A DNA stretch of 64,000 nucleotides from Paenibacillus caui (GTDB lineage Bacteria; Bacillota; Bacilli; Paenibacillales; Paenibacillaceae): contig NZ_JAIOGQ010000006.1 of assembly GCF_019904135.1 (NCBI RefSeq), forward strand, positions 1 to 64,000, written 5' to 3'. A program made the position numbers and the translations under genes. Of the stretch, positions 18,798-27,709 are shown piece after piece. The stretch's first letter is position 1; each line of letters begins with the position of its first letter. The notes beneath the pieces are model-generated. The model was not told the DNA's origin, ran no database searches, and worked only from the letters and a program-made list of their open reading frames with translations.

Positions 18798-19824
18798 AGA
18801 AGCTATTAAATACCCTGTTTGTCACCAACCGGATACGTACTTATCGCTTGACGGGGAGAATATCGTTGTCAAACATGAAGACGACATTATGGCTCGCTAC
18901 CCGCTGCACAATTTGGAAGCCGTATGCACGTTCGGTTATACAGGGGCAAGCCCTGCCCTGATGGGAGCTTGCGCGGAGCGCAATATCTCCTTGACCTTTA
19001 TGACGCGAACCGGACGATTTCTTGCAAGAGTAATTGGCGAGAGCAGAGGGAATGTAGTGCTTCGCAAGGAGCAGTACCGGATATCGGATAACGAGGCCAA
19101 AAGCGCTCTTGTCGCAAGAAACTTCATTTTGGGGAAATTGTACAACAGCAAGTGGATTCTTGAGCGTGCCGCCAGGGATCACTCCCTTCGCCTTGATGTC
19201 ACACGAATTAAGCAGATCACGGCCTCATTGTCCGAGACGATGAAATTGGTTCGGGACGTGGAGGATCTGGATATTTTGAGGGGGCTGGAAGGAGCGGCAG
19301 CGGTTCAATATTACTCGGTTTTTGATGATTTGATTTTGCAGCAGAAAGACGATTTCTTCTTTCATGGACGCAATAAACGTCCGCCTCTTGACAAAGTTAA
19401 TGCCTTGCTGTCATTCGTCTATACGCTGTTGTCCAATGATGTGAAAGCCGCCCTGGAGTCGGTCGGCATCGATGCCTATGTAGGATTCCTGCACAGGGAT
19501 CGGCCGGGGCGGGCTTCGCTCGCTCTGGATGTCATGGAAGAGCTTAGGGGAGTTTTCGCAGATCGATTCGTGCTTTCAATGATTAATAAACGGCTTATTC
19601 AATCTAAAGGCTTCTATAAGAAAGAGAATGGTGCCGTCATCATGGATGAAGAGACAAGAAGACAAGTCTTAAAGGCATGGCAAGAACGCAAACAAGAGAA
19701 GATCATGCATCCTTATCTGAATGAAAAAATATCCTGGGGACTTGTCCCCTATGCGCAAGCATTGCTCCTGGCGAGATATATTAGAGGCGATTTGGATGAG
19801 TATCCGCCATTTATGTGGAAGTAG
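18794..19824 (+). pseudogene. cas1: cas1, probable N-terminal frameshift
   Basis: From ATG 18794 (overlapping the cas4 stop as ATGA) the reading is MKKLLNTLFVTN, a normal Cas1 start. The continuation DTYLSLDGENIVVKHEDD is in a different frame. Adding one C at 18829-18830 (CC to CCC) restores a 343-residue Cas1, the usual I-C length. Downstream the integrase residues are intact: Glu in GLEGAAAVQYY, His in GFLHRDRPGR and Asp/Glu in ALDVMEEL. As it stands, translation could only start at 18889, losing 32 residues of the N-terminal beta domain. The change is a single base in a C run, so a sequencing error is possible. Cas1 is the spacer integrase. Confidence 0.75.
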
Positions 19825-19832
19825 GTGTTAGC

Positions 19833-20123
19833 TTGTTAGTCCTTGTTACTTATGATGTAAGCACGACAAGCAGGGAGGGCAGAAGACGGCTGACCCAAGT
19901 GTCCAAGAAGTGTTTGGATTACGGTCAACGGGTTCAAAACTCAGTCTTTGAATGTATTCTTGATACGACCCAGTTTCGCCGTTTAAAATATGAGTTGGAA
20001 GAATTGATCGACAAAAACACGGACAGTTTGCGCTTCTATAATCTGGGGGACAAGCATAAGACCAAAGTCGAACATATTGGAGTAAAAGCGTCCTACGATA
20101 TGGAAGGTCCTTTGATTCTCTAA
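19833..20123 (+). CDS. cas2: CRISPR adaptation protein Cas2
   Basis: This 96-residue ferredoxin-fold protein forms the Cas1-Cas2 integrase core. The N-terminus MLVLVTYDVSTTSREGRRRL contains the conserved Asp of VTYDV, and the C-terminus ends DMEGPLIL. The start is TTG at 19833; an upstream in-frame ATG at 19815 would lie inside cas1. Spacing to cas1 is 8 bases. It is intact, but its partners cas1 and cas4 are not, so it probably cannot support acquisition. Confidence 0.93.
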   Translation: MLVLVTYDVSTTSREGRRRLTQVSKKCLDYGQRVQNSVFECILDTTQFRRLKYELEELIDKNTDSLRFYNLGDKHKTKVEHIGVKASYDMEGPLIL

Positions 20124-20329
20124 AATGTGAAAATGTGGATGGAAGAAGGTGCGAACCGCAAGCTCCCACGATTTCCCCGGTTCCTTCGCACCTCGAATAT
20201 TGTCGAAAATTGACTTTTTTATCATGCTTCTAAAAAAGTCAATGATTCACTCATGCTTTTTTTGCAAGATTTATAGCGAGAAGGTGCCAAATTAATACCA
20301 ATACCGGATTAATTGGGCACTTTTTCGCC
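20124..20329 (+). promoter_or_regulatory. CRISPR leader
   Basis: This 206-base AT-rich region between cas2 and the first repeat contains three inverted repeats. The first is GGTGCGAA...TTCGCACC (about 20144-20192, with CCG/CGG inside). The second is TTGACTTTTTT...AAAAAAGTCAA (20210-20242, 11 bp perfect). The third, GTGCC...GGCAC (20284-20320) with an inner AATTAAT/ATTAATT, is followed by TTTTT and lies only 9 bases before the first repeat. TTGACT at 20210 could be a -35 for array transcription, but no convincing -10 was found. Confidence 0.7.
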
Positions 20330-21889
20330 GTCGCACTCCATGTGAGAGCGTGGATTGAAATTATACCGAAAAATTGCTTATCTTGAGGTATATAAGGTCG
20401 CACTCCATGTGAGTGCGTGGATTGAAAGGTGTTTATCCCCGAAGTAACAACAGCAGCAAATCTAGTCGCACTCCATGTGAGTGCGTGGATTGAAAGTGTT
20501 TATCCCCGAAGTAACAACAGCAGCAAATCTAGTCGCACTCCATGTGAGTGCGTGGATTGAAATCCAAATGAGGGCGTGATCGAAGTAAGCTATAACGGTC
20601 GCACTCCATGTGAGTGCGTGGATTGAAATCAAGCCACCGTATTGTATTGATTGAGTGGATCGGTCGCACTCCATGTGAGTGCGTGGATTGAAATCGAAAT
20701 GATGAACCAAACGGAGGCGACTATATCTCGTCGCACTCCATGTGAGTGCGTGGATTGAAATAGAATTAACGATATCAAACAACGAGATTGCTTCATCGTC
20801 GCACTCCATGTGAGTGCGTGGATTGAAATTTCCAGCAGTCGGTAACTTTCTGTCCTGATGTCCCGGTCGCACTCCATGTGAGTGCGTGGATTGAAATCTT
20901 TTTTAATGTACAAATCCTCTATTTCAATTAAGTCGCACTCCATGTGAGTGCGTGGATTGAAATTTTTGGAAAATGATGATATCTAGCGCTGCTGCTACGT
21001 CGCACTCCATGTGAGTGCGTGGATTGAAATTTGCTCTGACTTATTGAGATAAGAAGCCAGGCTCGTCGCACTCCATGTGAGTGCGTGGATTGAAATCGAT
21101 TCTTGGCGCGATTGCACTCGCGGTAGGCGCAGGTCGCACTCCATGTGAGTGCGTGGATTGAAATTGACTGCTATGGATGCCGTAGCAAATCGTAAGGCGT
21201 CGCACTCCATGTGAGTGCGTGGATTGAAATATTTCAGGAATCGGCAACGGCTCCAGTGAATTCCAGGTCGCACTCCATGTGAGTGCGTGGATTGAAATTC
21301 TGGTGTGAGCATAAGTTGTGGATGTAACCATGGTCGCACTCCATGTGAGTGCGTGGATTGAAATTGGACTCATTTGCTGCACAAATTGTTCCATCATGCG
21401 TCGCACTCCATGTGAGTGCGTGGATTGAAATCAGATGCAGAATCCATACGGCCTAGGCTGCATATCGTCGCACTCCATGTGAGTGCGTGGATTGAAATGG
21501 GATAAGCCCCTCCGTGTCTCCTATGCCAAATACGTCGCACTCCATGTGAGTGCGTGGATTGAAATCAAAATATCAATGACATCGTTTGAAATATTCTTCA
21601 CGTCGCACTCCATGTGAGTGCGTGGATTGAAATCTCCCACACCCGGCCAATATCCTCGTCGCACTCCATGTGAGTGCGTGGATTGAAATGAAAAATTATT
21701 AAGAACGTCCGTGGTGAGGACGATGTCGCACTCCATGTGAGTGCGTGGATTGAAATCAGAAACTTATTATAGCAACGAAGGAATATTTTCGTCGCACTCC
21801 ATGTGAGTGCGTGGATTGAAATTCGTTTGATTGTGCTGTAGTCAAAGGTAAGCCGATGTCGCACTCCATGTAAGTGCGTGGATTGAAAT
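20330..21889 (+). CRISPR. Type I-C CRISPR array, 24 repeats and 23 spacers
   Basis: Repeats are 32 bases, beginning GTCGCACTCCATGTGAGTGC and ending GTGGATTGAAAT, with a GCACTC/GAGTGC stem. Starts: 20330, 20397, 20465, 20532, 20598, 20663, 20730, 20798, 20866, 20932, 20999, 21065, 21133, 21199, 21267, 21333, 21400, 21467, 21534, 21602, 21658, 21725, 21791, 21858. Spacers are 33-36 bases except spacer 20 (21634-21657), which is 24. Repeat 1 has GAGAGC instead of GAGTGC. Repeats 2 and 3 end in G instead of T. Repeat 24 has TAAGTG instead of TGAGTG. Spacers 2 and 3 are the same sequence, offset by one G. The leader lies at the cas2 side, and transcription is expected on the plus strand. Confidence 0.99.
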
Positions 21890-22066
21890 CGTATTGCCAA
21901 TACTAATCAGAGCAGACAGCGTAATCAAACTCAAATTGCTTTCTCTTGACGGTAGAGCAGGATCTCTCCATACTTGCTCGAACAAAATATTTTCACTGTA
22001 ATCCACAAAATCGAGAGCAAGCTCTCTCATTTTCTGCGGAATATGGGCTTCGACACGATTATTCAC
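21890..22066 (-). pseudogene. Carboxymuconolactone decarboxylase-family gene, C-terminus replaced by the CRISPR array
   Basis: From GTG 22066 (with GGAGGAAC upstream) the translation reads VNNRVEAHIPQKMRELALDF, DYSENILFEQVWRDP and ITLSALISIGNT, a typical start of a small carboxymuconolactone decarboxylase/AhpD-like protein. After IGNT it runs into the last CRISPR repeat at 21889. The C-terminal half with the usual helix and active-site region is missing. The GTG overlaps the tautomerase stop codon, so this was the second gene of that operon. Confidence 0.75.
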
Positions 22067-22418
22067 GTTCTTGTTCCTCCTCCAAATTTGCCAATTGCGC
22101 TATGCCTTGACCAAATGACCAATTTTCAGCAGATGTCTCGTTTAATGTGATAAAAATATCGGCTGTAGAGATGTTTAGATGATCAGAAATAGCTTGCGTT
22201 ATAGATTGATACAAACTCCTTTTCTGACTTACCGTTCTTCCCGGCCCGCATGTAATGAATACATGGATCATGTTTTCAGTTCTCTTTGCCGCTCCTTCCA
22301 GCAGGTAAGACGGATCGTAAAAAAATTGATTAACGGGGTATGGAACAAACAGTTGAAAGTAATCCTGTTCCGGGACGTGAAAATGTGCAATGAATGCACG
22401 ATGAATGCTAGTGCTCAC
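22059..22418 (-). CDS. Tautomerase-family protein, probably 5'-truncated
   Basis: This frame encodes a 119-residue protein of the 4-oxalocrotonate tautomerase superfamily: SIHRAFIAHFHVPEQDYFQL, FFYDPSYLLEG, then ITLNETSAENWSFGQGIA. The frame opens at GTG 22418 without a convincing ribosome site. The expected first residues, including the catalytic N-terminal Pro, are absent. Upstream, another frame reads IVDSLKKGEH, which could be the displaced N-terminus. The protein is therefore probably inactive. It precedes the truncated decarboxylase gene, and a LysR fragment lies divergently upstream. Confidence 0.65.
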   Translation of the reverse strand: MSTSIHRAFIAHFHVPEQDYFQLFVPYPVNQFFYDPSYLLEGAAKRTENMIHVFITCGPGRTVSQKRSLYQSITQAISDHLNISTADIFITLNETSAENWSFGQGIAQLANLEEEQERE

Positions 22419-22467
22419 CTTTTTTTAAAGAGTCTACAATTGCAATGCGCTGCATCTTATTCCACAA

Positions 22468-22653
22468 ATGCTCGTCGGGGATGCGATCGGCATCATACCT
22501 AAGGGGACGGTTTTAGAGAAAAGCACCATACCCTTTAAGGTCAATGGATTCGATCCCAAATTTCCTATTGGCATATTATATTCTTCCAGAAAAAGAAGCT
22601 ATTTAAGCCAAAACAAACGGCAGCTTATGCAATTGATTGAATCGTCGTTGTAA
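22468..22653 (+). pseudogene. LysR-family regulator, C-terminal fragment
   Basis: The open frame (MLVGDAIGIIPKGTVLEKST, then FPIGILYSSRKRSYLS and a helical tail) matches the last 60 residues of a LysR effector-binding domain. There is no helix-turn-helix region and no ribosome site. It lies divergently from the tautomerase-decarboxylase pair, the usual position of their regulator, so all three genes look like parts of one decayed unit. Confidence 0.6.
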
Positions 22654-22765
22654 ATAGAGATTACTGCGTTTTTCGCTTCGCCCTATACAAACGACCGTTC
22701 GCTGACAAGTAGCATCCGCCCGGCTTCTGATATAATAGAGTGACAAAAGGAAGGGGCGGTTGTCT

Positions 22766-23962
22766 ATGAAAATATTCCACACCGCAGATTGGCATCTGGG
22801 CAAGCTGGTTCAAGGCGTTTATATGACAGAGGATCAGGCCTATGTACTTGAGCAACTGATCCTGGATATCGAGTCGGAGCAGCCGGACGTGGTCGTCATT
22901 GCGGGCGATTTATATGATCGTGCGGTTCCGCCGACAGAGGCTGTGCAGTTGCTGGACAGCGTGCTTGAGAAAATCGTTCTTCAGTTAAAAATTCCCGTTG
23001 TAGCGATCGCAGGCAACCATGATAGCCCGAGCCGGCTCGATTTTGGCAGCGGCATCATGAAAGCGGCGGGTTTACATATTGCAGGCGAGCTTACATATCC
23101 GCTGAATCCTGTGGTGCTTTCTGACGAGTATGGCGAGGTTCATTTTCATCTCATTCCGTATGCCGAGCCGGGAAAAGTGCGCTATTTGCTCGGTGATGAC
23201 GAGATCCGGACACATGATGATGCGATGAGGAAGCTGACCGATGGCCTTAAGGAGAGCCTGGATCCGAATGCCCGCCACGTCTTGGTGGGCCACGCGTTTG
23301 TCACTCCCCTCGGCGAGGCGGAGGAGAATACAAGCGACTCGGAACGGCCGCTGTCCATCGGCGGTGCGGAGTATGTGAGCGCCAAGCATTTTGAAGGCTT
23401 CCACTACACGGCCCTTGGACACCTGCATCAGGCGCACCATGTCGGGGTGGAAACGGTTCGCTATTCTGGTTCGCCGCTCAAGTATTCCATTTCGGAGGAA
23501 AATCACAAGAAAGGCTATCTGATCGTCGAACTGGATGAGCAGGGTCAGGCGAAGATCGAGAAAAGATACCTTTCCCCAAGGCGCGACATGCGCACTGTGG
23601 AGGGCTTGATGGCGGATATCGAGCGGCATCCGGTCAACGAAGATTATGTGTTCGTACGGCTGCTTGACGAGGCGGCCGTGCTGTCTCCGATGGAGAGAGT
23701 CCGCTCCGTTTATCCGAATGCGATGCATGTGGAACGGAAAAGGGCGATTGCCGGGCTGGTCGGGGAATCTTCCGCAGCTGGCGGACGGGCGAAGATGGAT
23801 GAGCTTTCGCTGTTTAAAGCATTTTACCAGGAAGTAAGCGGAAGCGAGCTGTCGCCGGAAACGGAGAAACTGTTTATCGAAACGCTGCAGGAGATCCACG
23901 GGAAGGAAGGTGAGCGCGTTGAAACCTCTGAAGCTGACGATGACAGCGTTCGGGCCGTATAA
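22766..23962 (+). CDS. sbcD: Exonuclease subunit SbcD
   Basis: This 398-residue Mre11-type phosphoesterase cleaves DNA ends and hairpins in complex with SbcC. Metal-binding motifs are in order: FHTADWHLGK (residues 4-13), VIAGDLYDR, AIAGNHDSPSR, VGHAF and YTALGHLHQAH. The start at ATG 22766 is 9 bases after AAGGAAGGGG; an in-frame TTG at 22760 is less likely. An extended -10 (TGATATAAT, 22728-22736) lies just upstream. The end overlaps sbcC by 44 bases. Confidence 0.96.
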   Translation: MKIFHTADWHLGKLVQGVYMTEDQAYVLEQLILDIESEQPDVVVIAGDLYDRAVPPTEAVQLLDSVLEKIVLQLKIPVVAIAGNHDSPSRLDFGSGIMKAAGLHIAGELTYPLNPVVLSDEYGEVHFHLIPYAEPGKVRYLLGDDEIRTHDDAMRKLTDGLKESLDPNARHVLVGHAFVTPLGEAEENTSDSERPLSIGGAEYVSAKHFEGFHYTALGHLHQAHHVGVETVRYSGSPLKYSISEENHKKGYLIVELDEQGQAKIEKRYLSPRRDMRTVEGLMADIERHPVNEDYVFVRLLDEAAVLSPMERVRSVYPNAMHVERKRAIAGLVGESSAAGGRAKMDELSLFKAFYQEVSGSELSPETEKLFIETLQEIHGKEGERVETSEADDDSVRAV

Positions 23963-26900
23963 GGATACGGAGGTTATAGATTTTTCCGAGCTGGAGGGTC
24001 ACCGTTTGTTTGTTGTATCGGGGAATACGGGGGCCGGGAAAACAACGATTTTTGACGCCATTTGTTTTGCTTTATACGGGGACGCCAGCGGCGAAGACAG
24101 GAACGACAGTAAAATGCTCCGCAGTCATTTCGCCGATGATCAGGTGCACACCTCCGTTGACTTTGAATTTGAATTGAAGGGCCGCACCTACCGGGTATTC
24201 AGACAACTGGCCCATGTTAAAGCAGGCAACAAGGGAGCAACCGGTGAAAGATATGAGCTGTATGAAACGGAGCGCGGGGAGGAAGTTCCGCTGACGGATC
24301 GTTTTATCGTATCGCAGGTGGATCAGAAGCTCCGCGAGCTTATTGGACTTACGAAGGAGCAATTCAGCCAAATCGTCATGCTGCCTCAGGGGGAATTCCG
24401 AAAGCTGCTGACGTCGGAGACGGAGAATAAAGAGGAGATTTTGCGCCGTATTTTCAAGACCGGACTGTACAAATATGTCGCTGATCATCTGAACGACAAA
24501 CGCAAGGAAATGCAGCAAATTTGCACAAGCATGGAGAAGACCAGGGAGCTTCATATGGGCAGCTTGAAGAGTTCATTGGGCGGGCGTCAAAGCTCCGAGC
24601 TGTATGAGGTCTTTCAACAGGAATATTACAATACGCATCAAGTGATTGAAGCGCTGGATAAAGAGATCGATTATTATGCGGGGCTAATGACGCAGAAGAA
24701 GCAGCAACTGCAAGCGGAAACGGCCAAGCACCAGGAGCATACGGCACAATATCATCAAGCGAAAAATATAAACGAGCAATTCGATCTCCTGGATCAGAAA
24801 GCTGCGGAACAAAAGCAGCTCGCTGCCCAGGCACATGATATCGAGCAAAAGGCGACACAGCTTTCGCTAGCCGAGCAGGCGGTTTATCTGGAGCTGTATG
24901 AGCAGCGCTACGCGGAGACAAGGGAAGAGCTCGTCCGTAAAGCCAAACTCTTCGAAGCTGCAATCGCCGAATGCGCGCAAGCTGAAGCCGCTCTCCACGC
25001 GGCCGCGGTGCATTTTAAGCAGGAAGAGGGCAGGCAGGAGCAGAGAGAACAGGCGCTGCGCGAACTGGACCGGTTGCAGGGATTTTTGCCGACAGTCAAA
25101 GAGATCGATCAGAAAGAGCAGCTGGTGGGCAAGCTTGCGGCAGAAATGAAGGATTTGGCGAAGCAAGTAGCGGATATCCAGCATGAGCTGGAATCCTTGC
25201 AGTCCGTGCGGACGGCCAGGTCGGCGCAAGTTAAGGAATTGGAAGCGAGGCTCGTTCATCTGCCGCAAAAGACAGAGAGACTTCTCCTGATGCGGCAGCA
25301 GGCAACCATTTTGCAGGAGTATATGAACTTCTCTAAAAAATCCGCGAAAGAGCAGCAAGAAGCGGCGGCTCTTCAAGGCCGGTTTAAGCAAGCGGATGAA
25401 GCTTATTCAAGGGTAGAGGAGCGCTTTATCGAAGGTCAGGCAGGGCTGCTCGCCAGCCATCTGCATGACGGCGAAGCCTGTCCCGTTTGCGGAAGTATGG
25501 AGCATCCGAAGAAGGCAGCCGGGACGGCGGATATGCCTACGAAAGAAGAGCTTGAACGGCTGCGCAAGGACAAGTCGGCGGCGGAGAAGCTTTATCTGGA
25601 AGCGGAAGCGGCGCTCCATGCTACCTGGCAGCAGCTCTCGGACAAGCAGCGGCAAGTGGAAGAACAAGGCTTTCGTCTGGAAGGGATTCAGGAGCTGTTC
25701 GCGGAGCTGGTGAGGGAAGGAAAAGCCCTGGCAGAGGACGAGAAGCAGCTGAAGGAAGAAAATGCGAAGCTTGCGCCGCTTAAGGCAGAGCTTGAAACGT
25801 TGGAACACAAATTGGATGAGCTCCGGAAGCGCAAGGAAGACGCGTTCGCTTTATACAATGACAAGAAGACCATACATGCCAGAGAGAAGGCTCTTTATGA
25901 CCAGTCACTGGCTGCCCTGCCTGAAGAGGTGAGAAGCCTTGAGAAGCTTGAAGAGCGAATCCGGATCGCGGAGGACCTCAAGCAGCAGCTGGAAGCCGCC
26001 TGGAAGAACGCTCAGCTGCAATATCAAGAGGCGAATGCACGGAATATCAAGGCGATCGAAAGCCGCAGTCAGGCGGAGAACGGGAAGATTGAGGCGGCGG
26101 GCAGCAGAGACAAAGCGTATGACAGCTACGTGCAAGCTCTGGAGAAGGCTGGATTTGAGACGGAAGAAGCCTATAAGTCGGCGAAAATGCCGGAAGCCGC
26201 GCGTGCCGAACTGAAACGCCAAATTGAGAAGCACAACACTATGGCGGCAGCGGTTATCGCTCAGATCAAGGATTTGTCTGCAGCCCTGGAAGGTAAGAAG
26301 CGGCAGGATCTTGCCGTGCTCGAACAGCAGCTTCAGGCATTGGAGCAGTATATAGAGTCTATACGAAGCGACCAAATGCAAGCCGAGAATCATTTAAGGA
26401 AGGGAACGGACGGCAGAGCGGATATTGTACAGGCTGAGAGCAACTGGAGGAATGCCGAACGGGAGTATCAGCTCGTCAAGGAATTGTATGACGTCGTCCG
26501 CGGAGAAAACAGCAAGAAGATCTCTTTTGAACGATATTTGCAGATTGAATTTTTGGAGAAGATTATTCATAATGCCAACCAGCGGCTGCAGCGGATGTCG
26601 GGGGGACAGTACTATCTGGTCCGAAGCGACAGAATGGAGAAACGCGGCAAACAGAGCGGACTTGGCTTTGACGTCTATGATAATTACACCGGTCAACTGA
26701 GGGATGTAAAAACGTTGTCCGGCGGGGAAAAATTCAATGCCTCTTTATGCCTTGCGCTCGGAATGGCGGATGTCATTCAGGCTTATGAAGGCGGCATTTC
26801 GCTTGAAACGATGTTTATTGACGAAGGCTTCGGCTCGCTTGACGAAGAATCGCTGAACAAGGCCATTGATACCCTGGTCGATCTGCAGCAATCGGGACGT

Positions 26901-27011
26901 ATGATCGGCGTCATCTCCCACGTCCAGGAGCTGAAACAAGCGATCCCCGCTATTTTGGAAGTGAAGAAGACCCGGGAAGGGTATAGCTATACAAGCTTCC
27001 ATGTGGGCTAA
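23919..27011 (+). CDS. sbcC: Exonuclease ATPase subunit SbcC
   Basis: This 1030-residue Rad50-type SMC ATPase has Walker A GNTGAGKTT (about residue 33), long coiled coils, a zinc hook CPVCG near residue 520, the signature LSGGEKF near 933 and Walker B ETMFIDEGFGSL near 967. With SbcD it processes palindromes, hairpins and blocked DNA ends. The start is TTG 23919 preceded by GGAAGG; a GTG at 23910 is also in frame. All motifs are intact. SbcCD limits long inverted repeats, several of which occur in this window. Confidence 0.96.
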   Translation: MKPLKLTMTAFGPYKDTEVIDFSELEGHRLFVVSGNTGAGKTTIFDAICFALYGDASGEDRNDSKMLRSHFADDQVHTSVDFEFELKGRTYRVFRQLAHVKAGNKGATGERYELYETERGEEVPLTDRFIVSQVDQKLRELIGLTKEQFSQIVMLPQGEFRKLLTSETENKEEILRRIFKTGLYKYVADHLNDKRKEMQQICTSMEKTRELHMGSLKSSLGGRQSSELYEVFQQEYYNTHQVIEALDKEIDYYAGLMTQKKQQLQAETAKHQEHTAQYHQAKNINEQFDLLDQKAAEQKQLAAQAHDIEQKATQLSLAEQAVYLELYEQRYAETREELVRKAKLFEAAIAECAQAEAALHAAAVHFKQEEGRQEQREQALRELDRLQGFLPTVKEIDQKEQLVGKLAAEMKDLAKQVADIQHELESLQSVRTARSAQVKELEARLVHLPQKTERLLLMRQQATILQEYMNFSKKSAKEQQEAAALQGRFKQADEAYSRVEERFIEGQAGLLASHLHDGEACPVCGSMEHPKKAAGTADMPTKEELERLRKDKSAAEKLYLEAEAALHATWQQLSDKQRQVEEQGFRLEGIQELFAELVREGKALAEDEKQLKEENAKLAPLKAELETLEHKLDELRKRKEDAFALYNDKKTIHAREKALYDQSLAALPEEVRSLEKLEERIRIAEDLKQQLEAAWKNAQLQYQEANARNIKAIESRSQAENGKIEAAGSRDKAYDSYVQALEKAGFETEEAYKSAKMPEAARAELKRQIEKHNTMAAAVIAQIKDLSAALEGKKRQDLAVLEQQLQALEQYIESIRSDQMQAENHLRKGTDGRADIVQAESNWRNAEREYQLVKELYDVVRGENSKKISFERYLQIEFLEKIIHNANQRLQRMSGGQYYLVRSDRMEKRGKQSGLGFDVYDNYTGQLRDVKTLSGGEKFNASLCLALGMADVIQAYEGGISLETMFIDEGFGSLDEESLNKAIDTLVDLQQSGRMIGVISHVQELKQAIPAILEVKKTREGYSYTSFHVG

Positions 27012-27088
27012 TTCGGCGGAGCCGGCAAGAACCTGTCCTAATTTCGCTCCCTTCGCATACATATGTTGTGAAGAGGAGCGTGATATTG

Positions 27089-27436
27089 ATGGAGCAGAAG
27101 TTGAAACGTTACTATCAATTAAAGCAAAAGCAAAAAGAGATAGAGCAGGAATTATCCGAGCTGCGCAGCGGAATCATGGACCATTGCCGGGAGCACGGCC
27201 TGTCCGAGCTGGAGGCGGGAGGCTACAAAGCGAAGCTTGTCCTTCAGGAGCGGAAGGAGTACGATGACAACAAGCTGTATGAAGCACTTCCCGATCCCGG
27301 CGTATGGCGGATGCTCTCCAAGCCCGATTCTTCCAAGATCGCCAGTTTGATCAAACTCCGTGTGATCTCGGAGGAGAAGATAAAAGATACGTTTTCGGTC
27401 AAGAGCGTAACCCTTCTTCAGGTGGATAAAAAATGA
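27089..27436 (+). CDS. Hypothetical protein with N-terminal coiled coil
   Basis: This 115-residue soluble protein begins with a charged, coiled-coil-like helix (MEQKLKRYYQLKQKQKEIEQ) followed by a compact alpha/beta-looking part (GGYKAKLVLQERKEYDDNKL) and a C-terminal VKSVTLLQVDKK. No family recognised. The start at 27089 follows GAGGAG; an in-frame GTG at 27068 is possible. It lies 77 bases after sbcC on the same strand and before a strong terminator, so it may belong to the sbcDC operon. Confidence 0.75.
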   Translation: MEQKLKRYYQLKQKQKEIEQELSELRSGIMDHCREHGLSELEAGGYKAKLVLQERKEYDDNKLYEALPDPGVWRMLSKPDSSKIASLIKLRVISEEKIKDTFSVKSVTLLQVDKK

Positions 27437-27451
27437 ACCGGTACGAACCAT

Positions 27452-27478
27452 CCCGCCGCTTGTCGGCGGGTTTATTGT
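27452..27478 (+). terminator. Rho-independent terminator of the sbcDC operon
   Basis: Stem CCCGCCG/CGGCGGG, 5-base loop, followed by TTTATT. Confidence 0.85.
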
Positions 27479-27555
27479 TGCGCGAAAAAGATAGCAAGAG
27501 CGATATGTCAGATGGCGTCCTATTTCTTTTTACGAAATGTATCCGAAATCAGAAA

Positions 27556-27674
27556 GGAGAATGGGTGTTGGGGGGAGAGCGTAGCGGCCGCCTTTGAAAT
27601 CGTGTTATTACCGCTAATAAATTTGAATAGAACACGATTTAAACAGCGGTGGAACCCTACACCCATTCCCCTCC
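27556..27674. repeat. Long interrupted inverted repeat
   Basis: Three pairing blocks occur in mirror order around a 24-base AT-rich centre: ATGGGTGT (27561-27568) with ACACCCAT (27659-27666), a CCGC block with GCGG, and AAATCGTGTT (27597-27606) with AACACGATTT (27631-27640). No open frame of interest lies inside. It could be a structured RNA, a miniature transposable element or a remnant. It lies between two terminators in the 398-base gap before the sensor kinase. Confidence 0.6.
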
Positions 27675-27709
27675 CACGCACAAACGTATCATATAGCACG
27701 AAAAGGGAC

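Noticed and set aside
20462..21900. Minus-strand open frames across the CRISPR array with repeated NPRTHMECD/SIHALTWSAT peptides
   Set aside because: They are translations of the repeats themselves; the array periodicity explains them and no ribosome sites are present.
22179..22502. Plus-strand 107-codon frame opposite the tautomerase
   Set aside because: The minus strand has clear family motifs; this is its shadow.
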